DNA of 64,000 nt from Candidatus Gracilibacteria bacterium GN02-873 (GTDB lineage Bacteria > Patescibacteriota > Gracilibacteria > BD1-5 > UBA2023). This document shows positions 21,964 to 33,285 of the stretch, piece by piece. Numbering within the stretch: the first letter of the stretch is position 1; every line of letters begins with the position of its first letter. Under the pieces are notes generated by a model. It had not been told where the DNA came from. It saw only the letters and a program-made list of their open reading frames with translations, and did no database searches. The stretch covers positions 619,335 through 683,334 of the forward strand of contig MORC01000001.1 in NCBI GenBank assembly GCA_003260345.1, written 5' to 3'. The translations under genes were made by a program, and so were the position numbers.

Positions 21964-24171
21964 ATGAAAATTTTTCGTTTTCTCATCGCGTTTTTTGCTC
22001 AAATTCTTGTGATAGGTTTTTTTATAGTGCCAAGCGCTCATGCACAAAATGTGGATGAAATCGTAGAGCTTACAGGCGACAACGCAAACCTGAATTTTTC
22101 AATTCCTGCAAGCATTCTGCAAAAAAATAATCTCAAAAATGTTTCGGTCAATCTCAAAAAATGAGAAGTTTCGGGAAGTTTTTATATGAAAGGTGTCGGT
22201 TTTGTCACTTTTTCTGGGGCCTGAACCAAAACTTGCCAAGCGAATGGTGAATGTCGTTTTGTCAGTTTTCCTGCTACAAATGCGCTCATTGGAAATGTGA
22301 AAATCACGATGGTAATCAATAAAAATTCTCGTCAAGTTCGCTGAGAAGTCACTTCTGGAATGGGAAAAATGGGTTTGGAAAATATTGTTGTGAAAAATTC
22401 TTCTACACATTTGGCGGGACTTGAAAATCTCGTTGCCAATCATGAAGCCGAGCTTAAAATCGAAAATCCGGAAGCACAGAAACTCTACGAATTGCAAGTA
22501 ATTTTTCAAAATGTTCCCATTCAAACTATTGTGGCAAAAAATCAAAAATTCTCAAAAATTGATCTCTCGCTTGCGGGAAAATATAGTTTTCATTTGCTCG
22601 TAAAAAATTCAAATAACACGACAGAAAAAACAATAAAAGCCGAAAATATCACTGTCAATCCTGGAGAAATCGCAAAAGATGTACTCAATATTGAATTCTT
22701 TGCGAAAAAATATTGTCAAACCAATCATTGTGTGGACGGAAATACTCGAAAGTGAAGTCAACTCACCTATTCGCCTGAAAAAATTTTCCCAGGAAACACG
22801 GTAAATGCAGAATTTTTGCTTCGCGACCAATATGGAAATGTTATTTCTGGAAAAAATCTCAAAGCAGAATTTAAAAATACGCTCAAAACAATGCAAGTTG
22901 ACACACGACAGGTGAATTTTACGAGCCAAAACGGAATCAAGGAAGTTCGGCCAGCAATTCTTTGGAATAATTCGGGAGAGAAATTGAGCGGTGTGATGAG
23001 CTTGAGTAATGTTTACAAATTCACCTTTAAGCCAATTGCACCGACAAATAATGAAAATTCTTTCGTCCTCACAAAACTTTCGTACAACGACGAAGATATT
23101 TTTTCAAAAATTGCACAAAGCCCATTTGCTGTCGAAAAACCATACGAAATTGAGGCACAACTACCGCCAAAAGTGTACAGCACGATGAATATTCCATTGC
23201 AGGTCAATACAAAAAAAATTGGCACACACGCCATATCATCAGCGCAAATTATTGGAAAAATCACAACCAATCCACAGATTTCAAACCTTCAAATCAACCC
23301 AAATGGAATGTCGTGTCACAAAAATTTGTTCAGCGCACTCAATGGCGGAAATGTCTTTTGTAACGGAAATATTAGCGACAATTTTGCAATTTTTGGGTAT
23401 AATTTCGCGGCAGGAAAAAAAATTATTTTCAAGCCAGCGATTACAAGTCAAAAAACAGAATCAACACTCAGTCTTGCGGTCGGATACACGATTTCATGAG
23501 AAAAAGTGATTTATGAAGCGTTTTCGAAAAATTTTTCAATCGAAGAAATCAATCCAAAAGATCTCGAAATTACGGGCGGAATTCATAATTCTACAACAGA
23601 AAATTCGAGCGAAAATACGATCAATTTCCACACAGGACGTAACGATCTTCTGAATCTCATTCGCAAAAATATTGCATACCTTGGGCGAAATATTTCTGAT
23701 TTTTCAAACAAAAATTATGAAGTTTTTGAAAGAAATGTACAAATTTCCAGTCACCTTTCACCTCAAAAACGCACATATATAGCGATTGGCGGTGATATCA
23801 CAATCGATCAAAATATCAATAACACTTCTGATCCGATCGCGATTATCGCACTTGAAAAAGATGGCGTCGGCGGAAATATTATCATTAAAGGAAGTGTTAC
23901 GAATCTGAATACTTCCCTGATTGCAGAAAAATCAATTCTGGGCGATACCAACAAAAAAAATCAACTCTATATCAAGGGTTCTATCATGGCAGAAAATCTC
24001 TGTAGTGGTCAGGTTGAGTGTTTTTCAAATATTCGAAAAGAATTTAAATGGGACGATCCAGCTTCGCACAAGGCCGTTGGGCAAGAAAATAATCCAAATA
24101 AAATCATCGTCGAATATAATCCTGCGCTGAGACTCAATCCGCCTCCTGGACTTGAAAATTTCGCAGAATAA
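21964..24171 (+). CDS. large exported protein of unknown function
   Basis: With TGA as Gly the frame runs 735 residues from ATG 21964 to TAA. It has a signal peptide (about residues 1-26, ending PSAHA) followed by beta-rich segments that look like Ig-type or adhesin domains. The C-terminal part (IIALEKDGVGGNIIIKG) resembles beta-helical repeats. A few Cys pairs occur. No family is recognised. It is probably translated with the Cys-module protein just upstream. Confidence 0.7.
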
Positions 24172-24196
24172 AATCCTCAAAAATGAGGATTTTTTC
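24171..24196 (+). terminator. rho-independent terminator
   Basis: AAATCCTCA (24171-24179), loop AAAA, TGAGGATTT (24184-24192), then T residues. Confidence 0.85.
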
Positions 24197-24292
24197 ATTA
24201 CAAAAAAGTTAATGCAAATATTTGCAATAAATATTACTTTAAAATAAAGGTTTCTAGGAATTTATTTTCTTATTGCAAAATTCTGTAATAAA

Positions 24293-24622
24293 CTAATGAC
24301 AGAGCAGATTTCCAGAATTATCAAACCCAGCAACACATTGGTTGGTAGGACAGCGTTGATTGGCGCCAGAAATTTTCTGATATTTGCTTGCATCCAGTCC
24401 GCCAAGCTGAGAAGCATTTTTTACGGTTCCATCAGAATTCTGCCAATCCCCTGACGACAAAATTTTATTCAAAATCTGCCCAAAAGTTCCGCTCGGATTC
24501 TGTGCTGCCACATAACTAATTGTGAAAATTCCAGCGACAAAAACAGTGAGCGCAGAAAGTCCAAAAATCGCGCCACGAAGAGCAAATTTCCCAAGAGAAG
24601 AAAAAATTGTTGTTTTTTGCAT
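24293..24622 (-). CDS. small membrane-anchored exported protein, 109 aa
   Basis: I start at ATG 24620-24622; the frame ends in TAG. One hydrophobic helix (about residues 15-40) is followed by a soluble tail with DWQNSDGTVKNASQLGGLDA and three Cys near the end. Such short tails occur in pilin-like or phage-tail-like exported proteins, but I cannot name the family. It is divergent from the cyclase gene, with only 29 bases between the starts, so the two may share a control region. Confidence 0.6.
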   Translation of the reverse strand: MQKTTIFSSLGKFALRGAIFGLSALTVFVAGIFTISYVAAQNPSGTFGQILNKILSSGDWQNSDGTVKNASQLGGLDASKYQKISGANQRCPTNQCVAGFDNSGNLLCH

Positions 24623-24651
24623 AGACGAAAAAAATATGATATACTCATAAT

Positions 24652-26880
24652 ATGAAAATTTTTGCAAACATCAAGCACATTTTTTTTATTATTGCAATTT
24701 CGCTGACGATTCTTTTCGGGACGTACGCTTTTTTGGGGCGAGATTTTATCGCACCGATCAATTATTTTTTCACATATCGTACAACAGCCGGCGCAGAAAT
24801 TCAGGATTTCATTTATAAACCAAAACTTGCTCCGTCTGATAATATCGTGATTGTAGAAATTGACGAGACGACGCTCAATAATCTCAATTCTCAAAGCGAA
24901 TATTCGATGCTGACAATCGGAAAAGATGAATACACTCGATTGATGAAATTTCTCAAAGCTGCTGGCGCCAAGGCAGTGGGATTTGATATTGTGTTTCAAA
25001 ATGCTGACAAACATGAAAAAGAATTTGCGGAGGCGATGCTTGATTTTGAAAATACAACCATTGCAACACTCAAGCCCAAAAAAACCAATAATTCTCTCTG
25101 AGAATATACACTAGATGATTGTTCTGGGGATGGTGATATAGAAAATTTGACCTGCCCCTTTACGCCTCGTGGCGTGTATAGCAAAATTCGATGGGGCCTT
25201 ATTGATGGTGGCAGCACACGAAGCGCCTCAGTATTGGAAAAGCGTGACCTTGCTTACCCTATCACGGCATATGGTCCAATGCAAACACAAATAAAATTCG
25301 GAACAGGAAACATTAACCTGACAACGCGTGATTCTTTTGTGTACACATTGCCGATTGCCATGCTCCTTAGTGAAGAAAATGAACTTGTAAAAAAACTCGT
25401 TAACATGGTGATTAAGTCACAACAAAGTTCAAATGGAGGAACATCAGAAAATACAATTCCCAAACTTCCACAACCATATTTTCTCGAAAACCGCCAAGAA
25501 TCCAACGCAGCAGAACATCCGTATCGCACGATATCGCTCGCAAAAATTTTGGATATTTATAAAAAATTCCAAGAAGATCCAAACGAATATATTCACGAAT
25601 GGAGAGCTTTGCAAGAAGGTTTTTCAGGTGCATATGTGCTCGTTGGTGAAAGTGGAACACTCATTCACGATACCGTCATTTCCCCATCAACTGGCCACAA
25701 AATCCCAGGAGTATACACCCATGCTTTTTTCTTGGATGGAATCCTCCAAAATAAACTTTTAAGTGAACTCGGAAGCACCACGACATATATTTTGTCGATT
25801 GTGGTAACGATTTTGGCCGTATTATTATACTTTTTCTTGCCAAAATTTATTTCGCCGATTGTGGCAATCGTTGCGATTATTTTGACAATTTTTGTAGCAC
25901 GATACTCGTATGGCGAATGGCGCGTGATTTTTGATATTTTTCCATTTTTGTTAAGTGGCGGAATTATCACCTATCCAATTGTCTATATTTACAAATTTTT
26001 TATCGTTGATAAAGGAAAAAGGCAGATTCTGAACGCATTTTCGCGATATATCAGCCCAAGTGTGGTAGAAATGATTGATACGAACAAAATTGCAGCGACG
26101 CTTGGTGGCGAAAAAAAGGAGCTTTCGATTTTATTTTCTGATATTGCTGGGTTTACGAGTATTTCAGAAAAAATGGACACCAAAAATCTATTCATTCTGA
26201 TGACAGATTATTTGTCGCGAATGACGGATATTTTGATTGAGCATCAAGGAACGCTCGATAAATATATTGGTGATGCGGTGATGTGATTTTTTGGAGCACC
26301 AGCGGATGATCCATTTCACGCTATCAATGCGTGCCGAACTGCGGTTCATATGCGACGCGCGCTCGATGATTTTAATAATCATTTGAAAGAACAAAATCTC
26401 GATCCAATCGATTTTCGTGTGGGAATCGCGACGGGCGAAGTCATGGTAGGAAATATTGGCTCAGAAAAACGCTTTAACTATACGGTGCTGGGCGATACCG
26501 TGAATCTTGCTTCCCGACTGGAATGAATGGGCAAAGAATACGGCGTAAATGTAATTATTGCAGCGACAACGCGAATTTTGATTGGCGATGAATTCCTGAT
26601 TCGTGAACTTGATTACATTTCTGTAAAAGGAAAAAATGAGGGCGTACGCATTTTTGAAGTTTTGTGACTGCGATGAGATTCGATCAATATGGCGAAATAC
26701 ACGAATTATGAAGCGGCGCTCAGGCTTTATCGTGAAGGGCAATATTTGGCGGCTGGACATATGTTTGAGCGATTTGCCACAGAAGATCCGCCTGCAATGA
26801 TTATGATGAAGCGCTGTGCTGAGCTCATAAAAGGCAAAATGACCCTTGATAACGGAATTTATCGGATGACGCACAAATAA
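24652..26880 (+). CDS. CHASE2-domain adenylate/guanylate cyclase
   Basis: With five TGA glycines this is a 742-residue frame. An N-terminal membrane helix is followed by an extracytoplasmic CHASE2 sensor (about residues 30-350), three membrane helices (about 370-450) and a class III cyclase domain. The metal-binding aspartates lie in FSDIAGF (about 497) and GDAVMG, and there is a NYTVLGDTVNLASRLEG segment. The C-terminus may be a helical repeat. The family makes cAMP or cGMP in response to external signals. No cyclic-nucleotide target is seen in the window. A terminator overlaps its stop. Confidence 0.9.
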
Positions 26881-26908
26881 AATTCTCAATTTGAGGATTT
26901 TATTTTTT
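26880..26908 (+). terminator. terminator of the cyclase gene
   Basis: AAATTCTCA (26880-26888), a 3-base loop, TGAGGATTT (26892-26900), then a T run. It separates the cyclase from the CRISPR locus. Confidence 0.8.
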
Positions 26909-26921
26909 GAAAAATGAAAAT

Positions 26922-26948
26922 TTGAAAAATTGATAAAAAATATATAAT
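26922..26948 (+). promoter_or_regulatory. promoter of cas12a
   Basis: TTGAAA (26922-26927) and TATAAT (26943-26948), spacer 15. The ATG of cas12a is 29 bases further on. Confidence 0.5.
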
Positions 26949-26977
26949 AAAAGTGCTTATTTCCTAAAAAAATTTTT

Positions 26978-29900
26978 ATGAGAAAAATTTTTGATTTAGT
27001 GGCGCAATATGCCCTTTCTAAAACGCTCAGATTCGAGATCAAGCCAAGCAAGATAACTCGCCAAAATCTGGAAACGCAAAAAATTTTGATTCAGGATACC
27101 AAAAAACAAAAAGCATATCAAGAATTAAAGCCACTTTTTGACGCATTGCACAACAAATTTATCGCGGAAAGTCTTGAAAATTCACAAATTAACTGGGAAT
27201 CATACTTTGATCATTTGAAAGCAAAAAAATCTGATTTTTCTGATTCAGAAAAGAAAAAATGGGAAAAAGATTTTGAAAAAATTGAAAAAAACTTGCGCGA
27301 AGAAATTGGAAAATTGTACGAAAAAACCGCAGAACGCTGGAAACTAGAAATCAACGAAAATCCGAAAAAGCCAATTCTGAAAGATAAAAGTTACAAAATT
27401 TTGACAGAATCTGGAATTCTCAAGGTGCTCAAGAAGATTTTTCCCGATAAACAAGAATTCATAGATGAGTTTGAATGATTTTTTACATATTTTAGCGGAT
27501 TCAATCAAAATCGTGAAAATTATTACACGACCAAAGAAGAAAAATCAACCGCCATTGCGACGCGAATTGTTCACGAAAATCTACCAAAATTTGTGGCTAA
27601 CCGCGAGGCATTCAAAAAACATGAGGAAAAATATTTGGAAATGTATGATAAACTCAATAGCAAAAGTCGCCAAATTCGAGATAAAAAAACCGGAGAAATG
27701 ATCAACATCAGCGCAATCACGGAAGATATTTTTGAAATTCCATTTTTCAATCGTGCACTCTCGCAAGCCGGAATTGATGATTACAATCGGCTTATCGGTC
27801 ACTACAATGAGCTCATCAACCTCTACAATCAGGAATTTGGCGAAAAATTACCGCTTTTTAAAATTTTATACAAACAAATCGGCTCACTTCACGAAAAATG
27901 ATTTGAAATTTTTCAAATCGAAAATGCTAATCATTTGAAAAATATTTTGCAAAATAATTATTTTCCTGAATGTAATCAGAAAAATGAGCAAATTCTTCAA
28001 TTATTCCAATCTCTCGAAAAACACGAAAATCTCAAAGAAATTTATCTTTCTAAAATTGCCATCAATACCATTTCTGCCAAATTTTTCTCCAATTGGTTTG
28101 CATTTGCGGAAATTCTCAAAAATCAAAAAATCTGGAAAATGTCATCCGAGTGACAAATCGAAGCAACCGAGTACACTTCCCTTGCCGATATTTTGGAAGC
28201 ATTGAAAAATTTGAAACCAGTCGAAATTTTTAAAAATTGGGAAGATGAAAAAAATTTGCAAAATCTCTGAAGTGACAACATATTTCTCAAAAAATTGATT
28301 GATGAAGTGAGAATATCCATTGAAAACACTCAAAAATATGAATGAGAATTGCACAATATTTTGAAAAATTTTTCAATTTCAAAAAAGAATGATAGGGAAA
28401 TTCTCAAAAAATATGCCGACGAAAGTCGTATTCCTGCGATTATGGCGAAATATTTTCTCGCGAAAAAAATGGAAAAATCAGGAATTGATGCTGAATTTTA
28501 TAACGAACTCCACACAATTCTTGAAGACTATAAAATTGTTGAATATTATGACGCGATTCGAAATTTCATAACGAAAAAATTGGAAAGCCCAGAAAAAATG
28601 AAACTCAACTTTGAAAATGGAACGCTCGCGGGCGGCTGGGATGTCAACAAAGAAGTTGACAATTCATGTATTTTACTCAAAAATGAAAAAGATGAGGAAT
28701 TTCTTGCGATTATGTCGCGCGGGAATAATCATATCTTTGAAAAAGAAATTGGGACAAGAAAACAAAAAATGAAAAATCCCCTTTATGAAAATGTGGCACA
28801 AAATGGTTGGAAGAAAATGGAATACAAACTTTTGCCATGACCAAACAAAATGCTTCCCAAATGCCTCTTTCCAAAAAGTAACCGAAAACAATATGGAGCC
28901 ACGGATGAAATTTTGGCGATTTATGATGAGGGATTATTCAAAAAATGAGAAAATTTCTCCAAAGAAGCACTTCATAAAATCATTGATTTTTACAAACAAG
29001 GCATACAATTGTACGAAAATTGGCAAGTTTTTGGCTTTCAATTTAAGAAAACTGAAGAATATGAAGATATTAGCCAATTTTATGCAGATGTCGAAAAACA
29101 GGGATATAAACTCGATTTTGTACCAATCAATGGCGAAAAATTATTGGAACTTGAACGAGAATGAAAAATTTTCTTATTTCAAATTAAAAATCAAGACTAC
29201 AACGAAAAACCTGGAAAAAGTCAAAAAAATCTTCATACGCTTTATTGGAAAAATATTTTTGAAAATGTACCAAATCGCGTTAAACTCAATGGTGAAGCGG
29301 AAATTTTCTACCGAAAAGCGTACGAGCCAACATTTAAAAAAGATGAAAATGGCAACGAAATTCTCAATAAAAAAGGTGAAAAAATTATTGATAAATTACG
29401 GTTTACTCGCGAAAAGTTTCTTTTTCATGTGCCAGTAACGCTCAATTTTTGTATGAAAAATACGAATATCAATGAGCAAGTTCGCGAAATAATCATACAA
29501 AACCCTGATATTACATTTCTTGGAATTGATCGCGGAGAAAAACACCTGCTCTATTATTCTCTCATTGATCGTAATGGAAATATCATTGAACAATGAAGTC
29601 TCAATTGTATCGGAAAAACAAATTATGCCGAAAAACTCACCCAAGTTGCGAATAATCGTGATGAAGCGCGGAAAAATTGGCAAACAATTGGGAAAATTAA
29701 GGAATTGAAAGAGTGATATATTTCTCATGCGGTTAAAAAAATTGTTGATTTGAGCATTCAGCATAATGCCCTCATTATCATGGAAGACCTCAACACTGGC
29801 TTTAAGCGCTCTCGACAAAAAATTGAGAAATCAATTTATCAAAAATTTGAGTTAGCGCTTGCTCAAAAACTCAATTTTGTGGTTATGAAAGATGCTCTAC

Positions 29901-30688
29901 AAAATACTCATGGAAGTGTCAATCAGGCGTATCAACTCACACCAAAAATCGATAATTATGGCGATATTGAAGCAAAAAAACAAGTGGGAATTATTTTTTA
30001 TACACGAGCAAACTATACTTCCCAAACTGATCCAGCAACTGGATGGAGAAAAAGTATTTATCTCAAAAAAGGTACTGAAAATACCAAAAATGGAATTCTC
30101 GAAAATTTTTCAGATATTATTTTTGAAAATGGTGATTTTATTTTTTCATACACAGACAAAAATACTGGAAAACATTGGGAACTACATTCGCAAATCAATG
30201 GCGAAAATATTGAGCGATATTATCACGAACGGAACAAGGAAACCGGACAATGGGAAAACAGTAAAGTTAATATCAATAATCTGCTATTGACAACGCTAGA
30301 AAATTTTGACTTCAATCGTTCTATTTTATCACAAATTGACAAATGAGTTGAGCCAAAAAGTTGGGAAAAATTACGCTTTGCAATCGAGATGATTCAACAA
30401 ATTCGCAACACTGGAATGGATGCAATATCAGACGATTTTCTTCTTTCTCCTGTACAAAAGGAACAATGAGAGCATTTTGATTCGCGGAAATTTCTACAAA
30501 AAATTCAAAATGAGCTGGTACCAAATTCTGAAAAATTCCCAACATCAGGCGATGCAAATGGTGCATACAATATCGCCCGCAAAGGAATTATTATGATAGA
30601 GCGAATTATTAAATATAATAAAACCCTCAATGGAAAAGTAGATTTATTAATAAAAGATATTGACTGGGATATGTGGTTACTTCGTTAA
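26978..30688 (+). CDS. cas12a: CRISPR-associated nuclease Cas12a (type V-A), recoded
   Basis: With 12 in-frame TGA read as Gly this is a 1236-residue Cas12a from ATG 26978 to TAA. Seen: the N-terminal LSKTLRFEIKP; the WED/PAM-interacting part with GWDVNKEVDNS and PNKMLPKC; LHTLYWKNIFE and LNGEAEIFYRK, the region linked to crRNA processing; RuvC-I GIDRGEK (Asp 851); RuvC-II IIMEDLNTGF (Glu 936); a Nuc-type YTSQTDPATGW; RuvC-III GDANGAYNIARKG (Asp 1192). All catalytic residues are present, so it should be active. Cas12a cuts dsDNA next to a T-rich PAM and processes its own crRNA. The PIN-cas4-cas1-cas2 genes follow on the same strand. Confidence 0.97.
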
Positions 30689-30699
30689 ATATATTTATT

Positions 30700-31806
30700 A
30701 TGCAATGCCTGGATACTTGTTGCCTTACAGAGTTGTTTGACCTGCCAGAGGACAAGACTCAAAACCTTGATCACCTATTTCGCGATGTCACCCATAAATA
30801 TTTAGTGAACGAAAAGAATTTTTGCTCTAACCCTATTGTTCAGGCTGAAATTATAGGAGGATTATCTTCTTGGATTCAATATGAAAAAGAAGATATCGAA
30901 CTCAAAAACAAGCGAACAAAAAAAATGACAAATCTTATGGAATTTTTTAATCGTATTTCATGTAAAGATTTTTCACACGCAGTCATAGAATCATATCGCA
31001 AAATGGTTTATTATTGAAAAAAGGATTTTAAAAAAGGCAAACGCTTTAAGCAACTATATAATGATTTTTGGATTATTGCCTTTTGTTGTGCTTATTGAGA
31101 TGTGCTAGTAGCAAAAAATACTCGTGATTTTAAATGGTTAACAATATGATGAAAGTTTTCAGATAGTATCTTGGAGTGATTTTATAAAAAGATCATAAAA
31201 TATTTGCAAAATTCTTACAAAATATGCTATAATTACTATAGCATATTTTTATTTATGGATACATCAGATTACATATTGTTATCAGAACTTAATGATTTCA
31301 TTTTTTGTCCAAGATCGATCTATTGGCACCATATTTATGGAAATTTTAATAAAAATATTTACCATGAAAAGGCTCAAACACTAGGAAGTATTGCTCATAA
31401 AAGTATTGATTCTGCAAAATATTCCAGTCGAAAAAATATTTTGCAAGGAATTGCGATTATTTCACACGAATTCGGGATTCAAGGAAAAATTGATTTGTAC
31501 GACGCGCGAACTGGAATTTTGACAGAACGAAAACGAAAAATTAATAAAGTGTATCGTTGATATATTTGGCAATTATACGGGCAATATTTTTGTCTTTCTG
31601 AGATGGGTCATGTCGTGACTGGATTGCGGTTTCATTCGCTTATTGATAACAAAAATTATCCCATTCCCCTGCCGTCTGATCGCGAGAAAAAAATTTTCAA
31701 AAAATATATCGAAAATTTTCGCAGTTATCAACTTTCAGAAAATTTTTCACCCAATCCAGCCAAATGCGCACGATGTATTTATGCAAATCTTTGTGATGTT
31801 TCTTAA
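30700..31806 (+). CDS. PIN-domain protein, reading in frame into Cas4 (possible PIN-Cas4 fusion)
   Basis: Starting at ATG 30700, 12 nt after cas12a, about 160 residues fit a PIN nuclease: an early Asp in CLDTCCL, a Glu in QAEI, then NDFWIIAFCCAYGDVL followed by NTRDF. Five TGA codons lie within it, one at the conserved Gly of AYGD. Under code 25 no TAA or TAG occurs before the cas4 ATG at 31255, so the frame continues to 31806 as a 368-residue PIN-Cas4 protein. The junction (about residues 161-185) is Tyr/Phe/Ile-rich and coincides with a strong promoter-like palindrome, so the bridge may be chance and Cas4 may be made separately. A PIN domain is not a standard type V-A component. Confidence 0.65.
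31222..31246 (+). promoter_or_regulatory. palindromic promoter before cas4
   Basis: ATATGCTATA (31222-31231), 5-base centre, TATAGCATAT (31237-31246) form a perfect 10-bp inverted repeat. It contains an extended -10 (TG, one base, TATAAT at 31228-31233). The cas4 ATG is at 31255. The overlap suggests an operator for a dimeric repressor or a hairpin at the transcript start. Confidence 0.55.
31255..31806 (+). CDS. cas4: CRISPR adaptation exonuclease Cas4
   Basis: Read from ATG 31255 this is a 183-residue Cas4/Dna2-type protein. The first iron-sulfur cysteine lies in FIFCPRS. The RecB-like core follows (GKIDLYD, then LTERKRK), and three C-terminal cysteines lie in CARCIYANLC. Cas4 trims prespacers and selects the PAM side during adaptation with Cas1-Cas2. 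One TGA codes Gly (RGYIWQ). Its TAA overlaps the cas1 ATG by one base. It may also be made as the C-terminal part of the PIN-Cas4 frame starting at 30700. Confidence 0.93.
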
Positions 31807-32786
31807 TGCTTCTTATGCTTTCTAAACCTGATTTCATCCAAAAATCCATCATAGTTATTCATTCGTATGATGTGAAAAATATCCGTTTTCATAACGAAAA
31901 TATTTTGGTGGAAGACGACGCTAAAATAAAAAATCAAGCAAGTCTTCACAAACTTTTCGCAATTTTTTTGATTGGCGAGGCAACTATCAGCACCCAACTT
32001 ATCAGAAAGCTACAAAATTTTGGCGTGGCGCTCGTGTTGCTTCGCAAAAATCTTGAAGTTGTGAGTGTGATTGGCGGCGGTCTCAATGGTAATATTTTGC
32101 TTCGCGAGAAACAATACCAAAATTTTCACGATGAAAATCTCGCGGTGGCTATGTCCAAAATTTGTATTACCAATAAAATTCAAAATCAAGAATTATTGCT
32201 TGCCAAAATCCGTCAGAAAAATGAAATTCTCAACAAAACTGCCAATAAACTTCACTCTCTCGCAGGAAGCGCTTCTGTATGCGAAAATTCGAAGCAATTA
32301 CTTGGCATTGAATGAAACGCGGCAAAATATTTTTTCCATGAATATTATCGCGAAATGGATTGGATGGGCCGATATCCGCGCACCAAAATTGACAAAAATA
32401 ACCTTTTACTCGATATGGGCTATACTTTTTTGTTTCATTTTTTGGAAGCACTTTTGTTGTTGTATGGATTTGATATTTATGAAGGATTTTATCATCGCCG
32501 TTTTTATCAAAGAAAATCTCTCGTTTGCGATATTGAAGAGCCATTTCGAGCGATTATCGACGAAGCCATGCGAAAATCTTTTAATCTTGGACAAATAAAA
32601 GACAGCGATTTTGGCTTTGCAAATGGACAATATTTTCTCAAATGAGAAGCCATTAAAAAATATTCTCAAATTTTTTCCAAAGCCATTTTGGCGCATCGAG
32701 AAGCCATTTATGATTATATTTATGGATTTTATCGACACATTTTGGATCCAAAAAAGCACCAATTTCCTTTTTATATTTTTTCATAA
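31806..32786 (+). CDS. cas1: CRISPR integrase Cas1
   Basis: A 326-residue frame with two TGA glycines. The Cas1 metal ligands are visible: Glu in LGIEGNAAKYFFHEYY, His in YEGFYHRR and the acidic CDIEEPFR segment. With Cas2 it integrates new spacers at the leader end. The start overlaps the cas4 stop by one base (TAATG), and cas2 begins one base after its own stop, so the three are translationally coupled. Confidence 0.96.
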
Positions 32787-32787
32787 A

Positions 32788-33069
32788 ATGTTGATTATTT
32801 CGTATGATATCGCGAACGACAAAATTCGCACCAAATTTTCCAAATTTCTGACCAAATATTGACGAAGAATTCAATATAGTGTATATGAAATTCAAAATTC
32901 TGATCGTCTTTTGAGTGTGATTCAGGCTGAAATCGAGGGTACTTTTGAGCCACAATTTTCTCCTGCGGATACGGTTTTGATTGTACCAATTTCGCTTGCT
33001 GACGAGAAAAAAATTATTAAATATGGTTACGGCGCCAATGATGATTTGGATTTTTTGTTCATTGAATAA
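32788..33069 (+). CDS. cas2: CRISPR-associated Cas2
   Basis: A 93-residue ferredoxin-like protein with the N-terminal IISYDIANDKIR (conserved Asp) and RRIQYSVYEIQ. One TGA codes Gly. It forms the adaptor dimer of the Cas1-Cas2 integrase. The stop TAA 33067-33069 is followed by the leader. Confidence 0.95.
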
Positions 33070-33285
33070 ATAAAATTTGATTTTTTAAGATTTTTTGCTA
33101 CAATTCTAGAAGTTCTTTAACATTCCCAAATTCAACAATCACCTTTCGGTGGAAATTTTGGTAATGACATTTGGAGGAATGCAAACCTCAGTCTTAATTT
33201 TTTTATGAAACGATTTTAAGCCAAGAAGTCTATGCTCAATTGGGAGTGTATTGCATTTTTTTGGCTTAAATATCACTTTTTCGCT
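33070..33285 (+). promoter_or_regulatory. CRISPR leader
   Basis: No gene lies here. TTGATT (33077-33082), a 16-base spacer and an extended -10 TACAAT (33099-33104, TG at 33096-33097) form a likely array promoter. TTTAAGCCAA (33215-33224) and TTGGCTTAAA (33261-33270) are a perfect inverted repeat with a 36-base loop close to the first repeat; it may be a Cas1-Cas2 or host-factor docking site. The leader is upstream of repeat 1 on the sense strand, consistent with the degenerate repeat at the far end. Confidence 0.75.

Noticed and set aside
28785..29438. A 217-codon plus-strand frame inside cas12a
   Set aside because: It is out of frame with Cas12a, Lys/Phe/Met-rich, and a shadow of the recoded gene.
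26978..30688. Cas12a as a frameshifted pseudogene
   Set aside because: All interruptions are TGA in one frame and all catalytic motifs are intact. The same pattern occurs in unrelated genes, so recoding explains it better than decay.
30970..30990. 12-base match between spacer 6 and the PIN gene
   Set aside because: Too short and without a full-length alignment; expected by chance.
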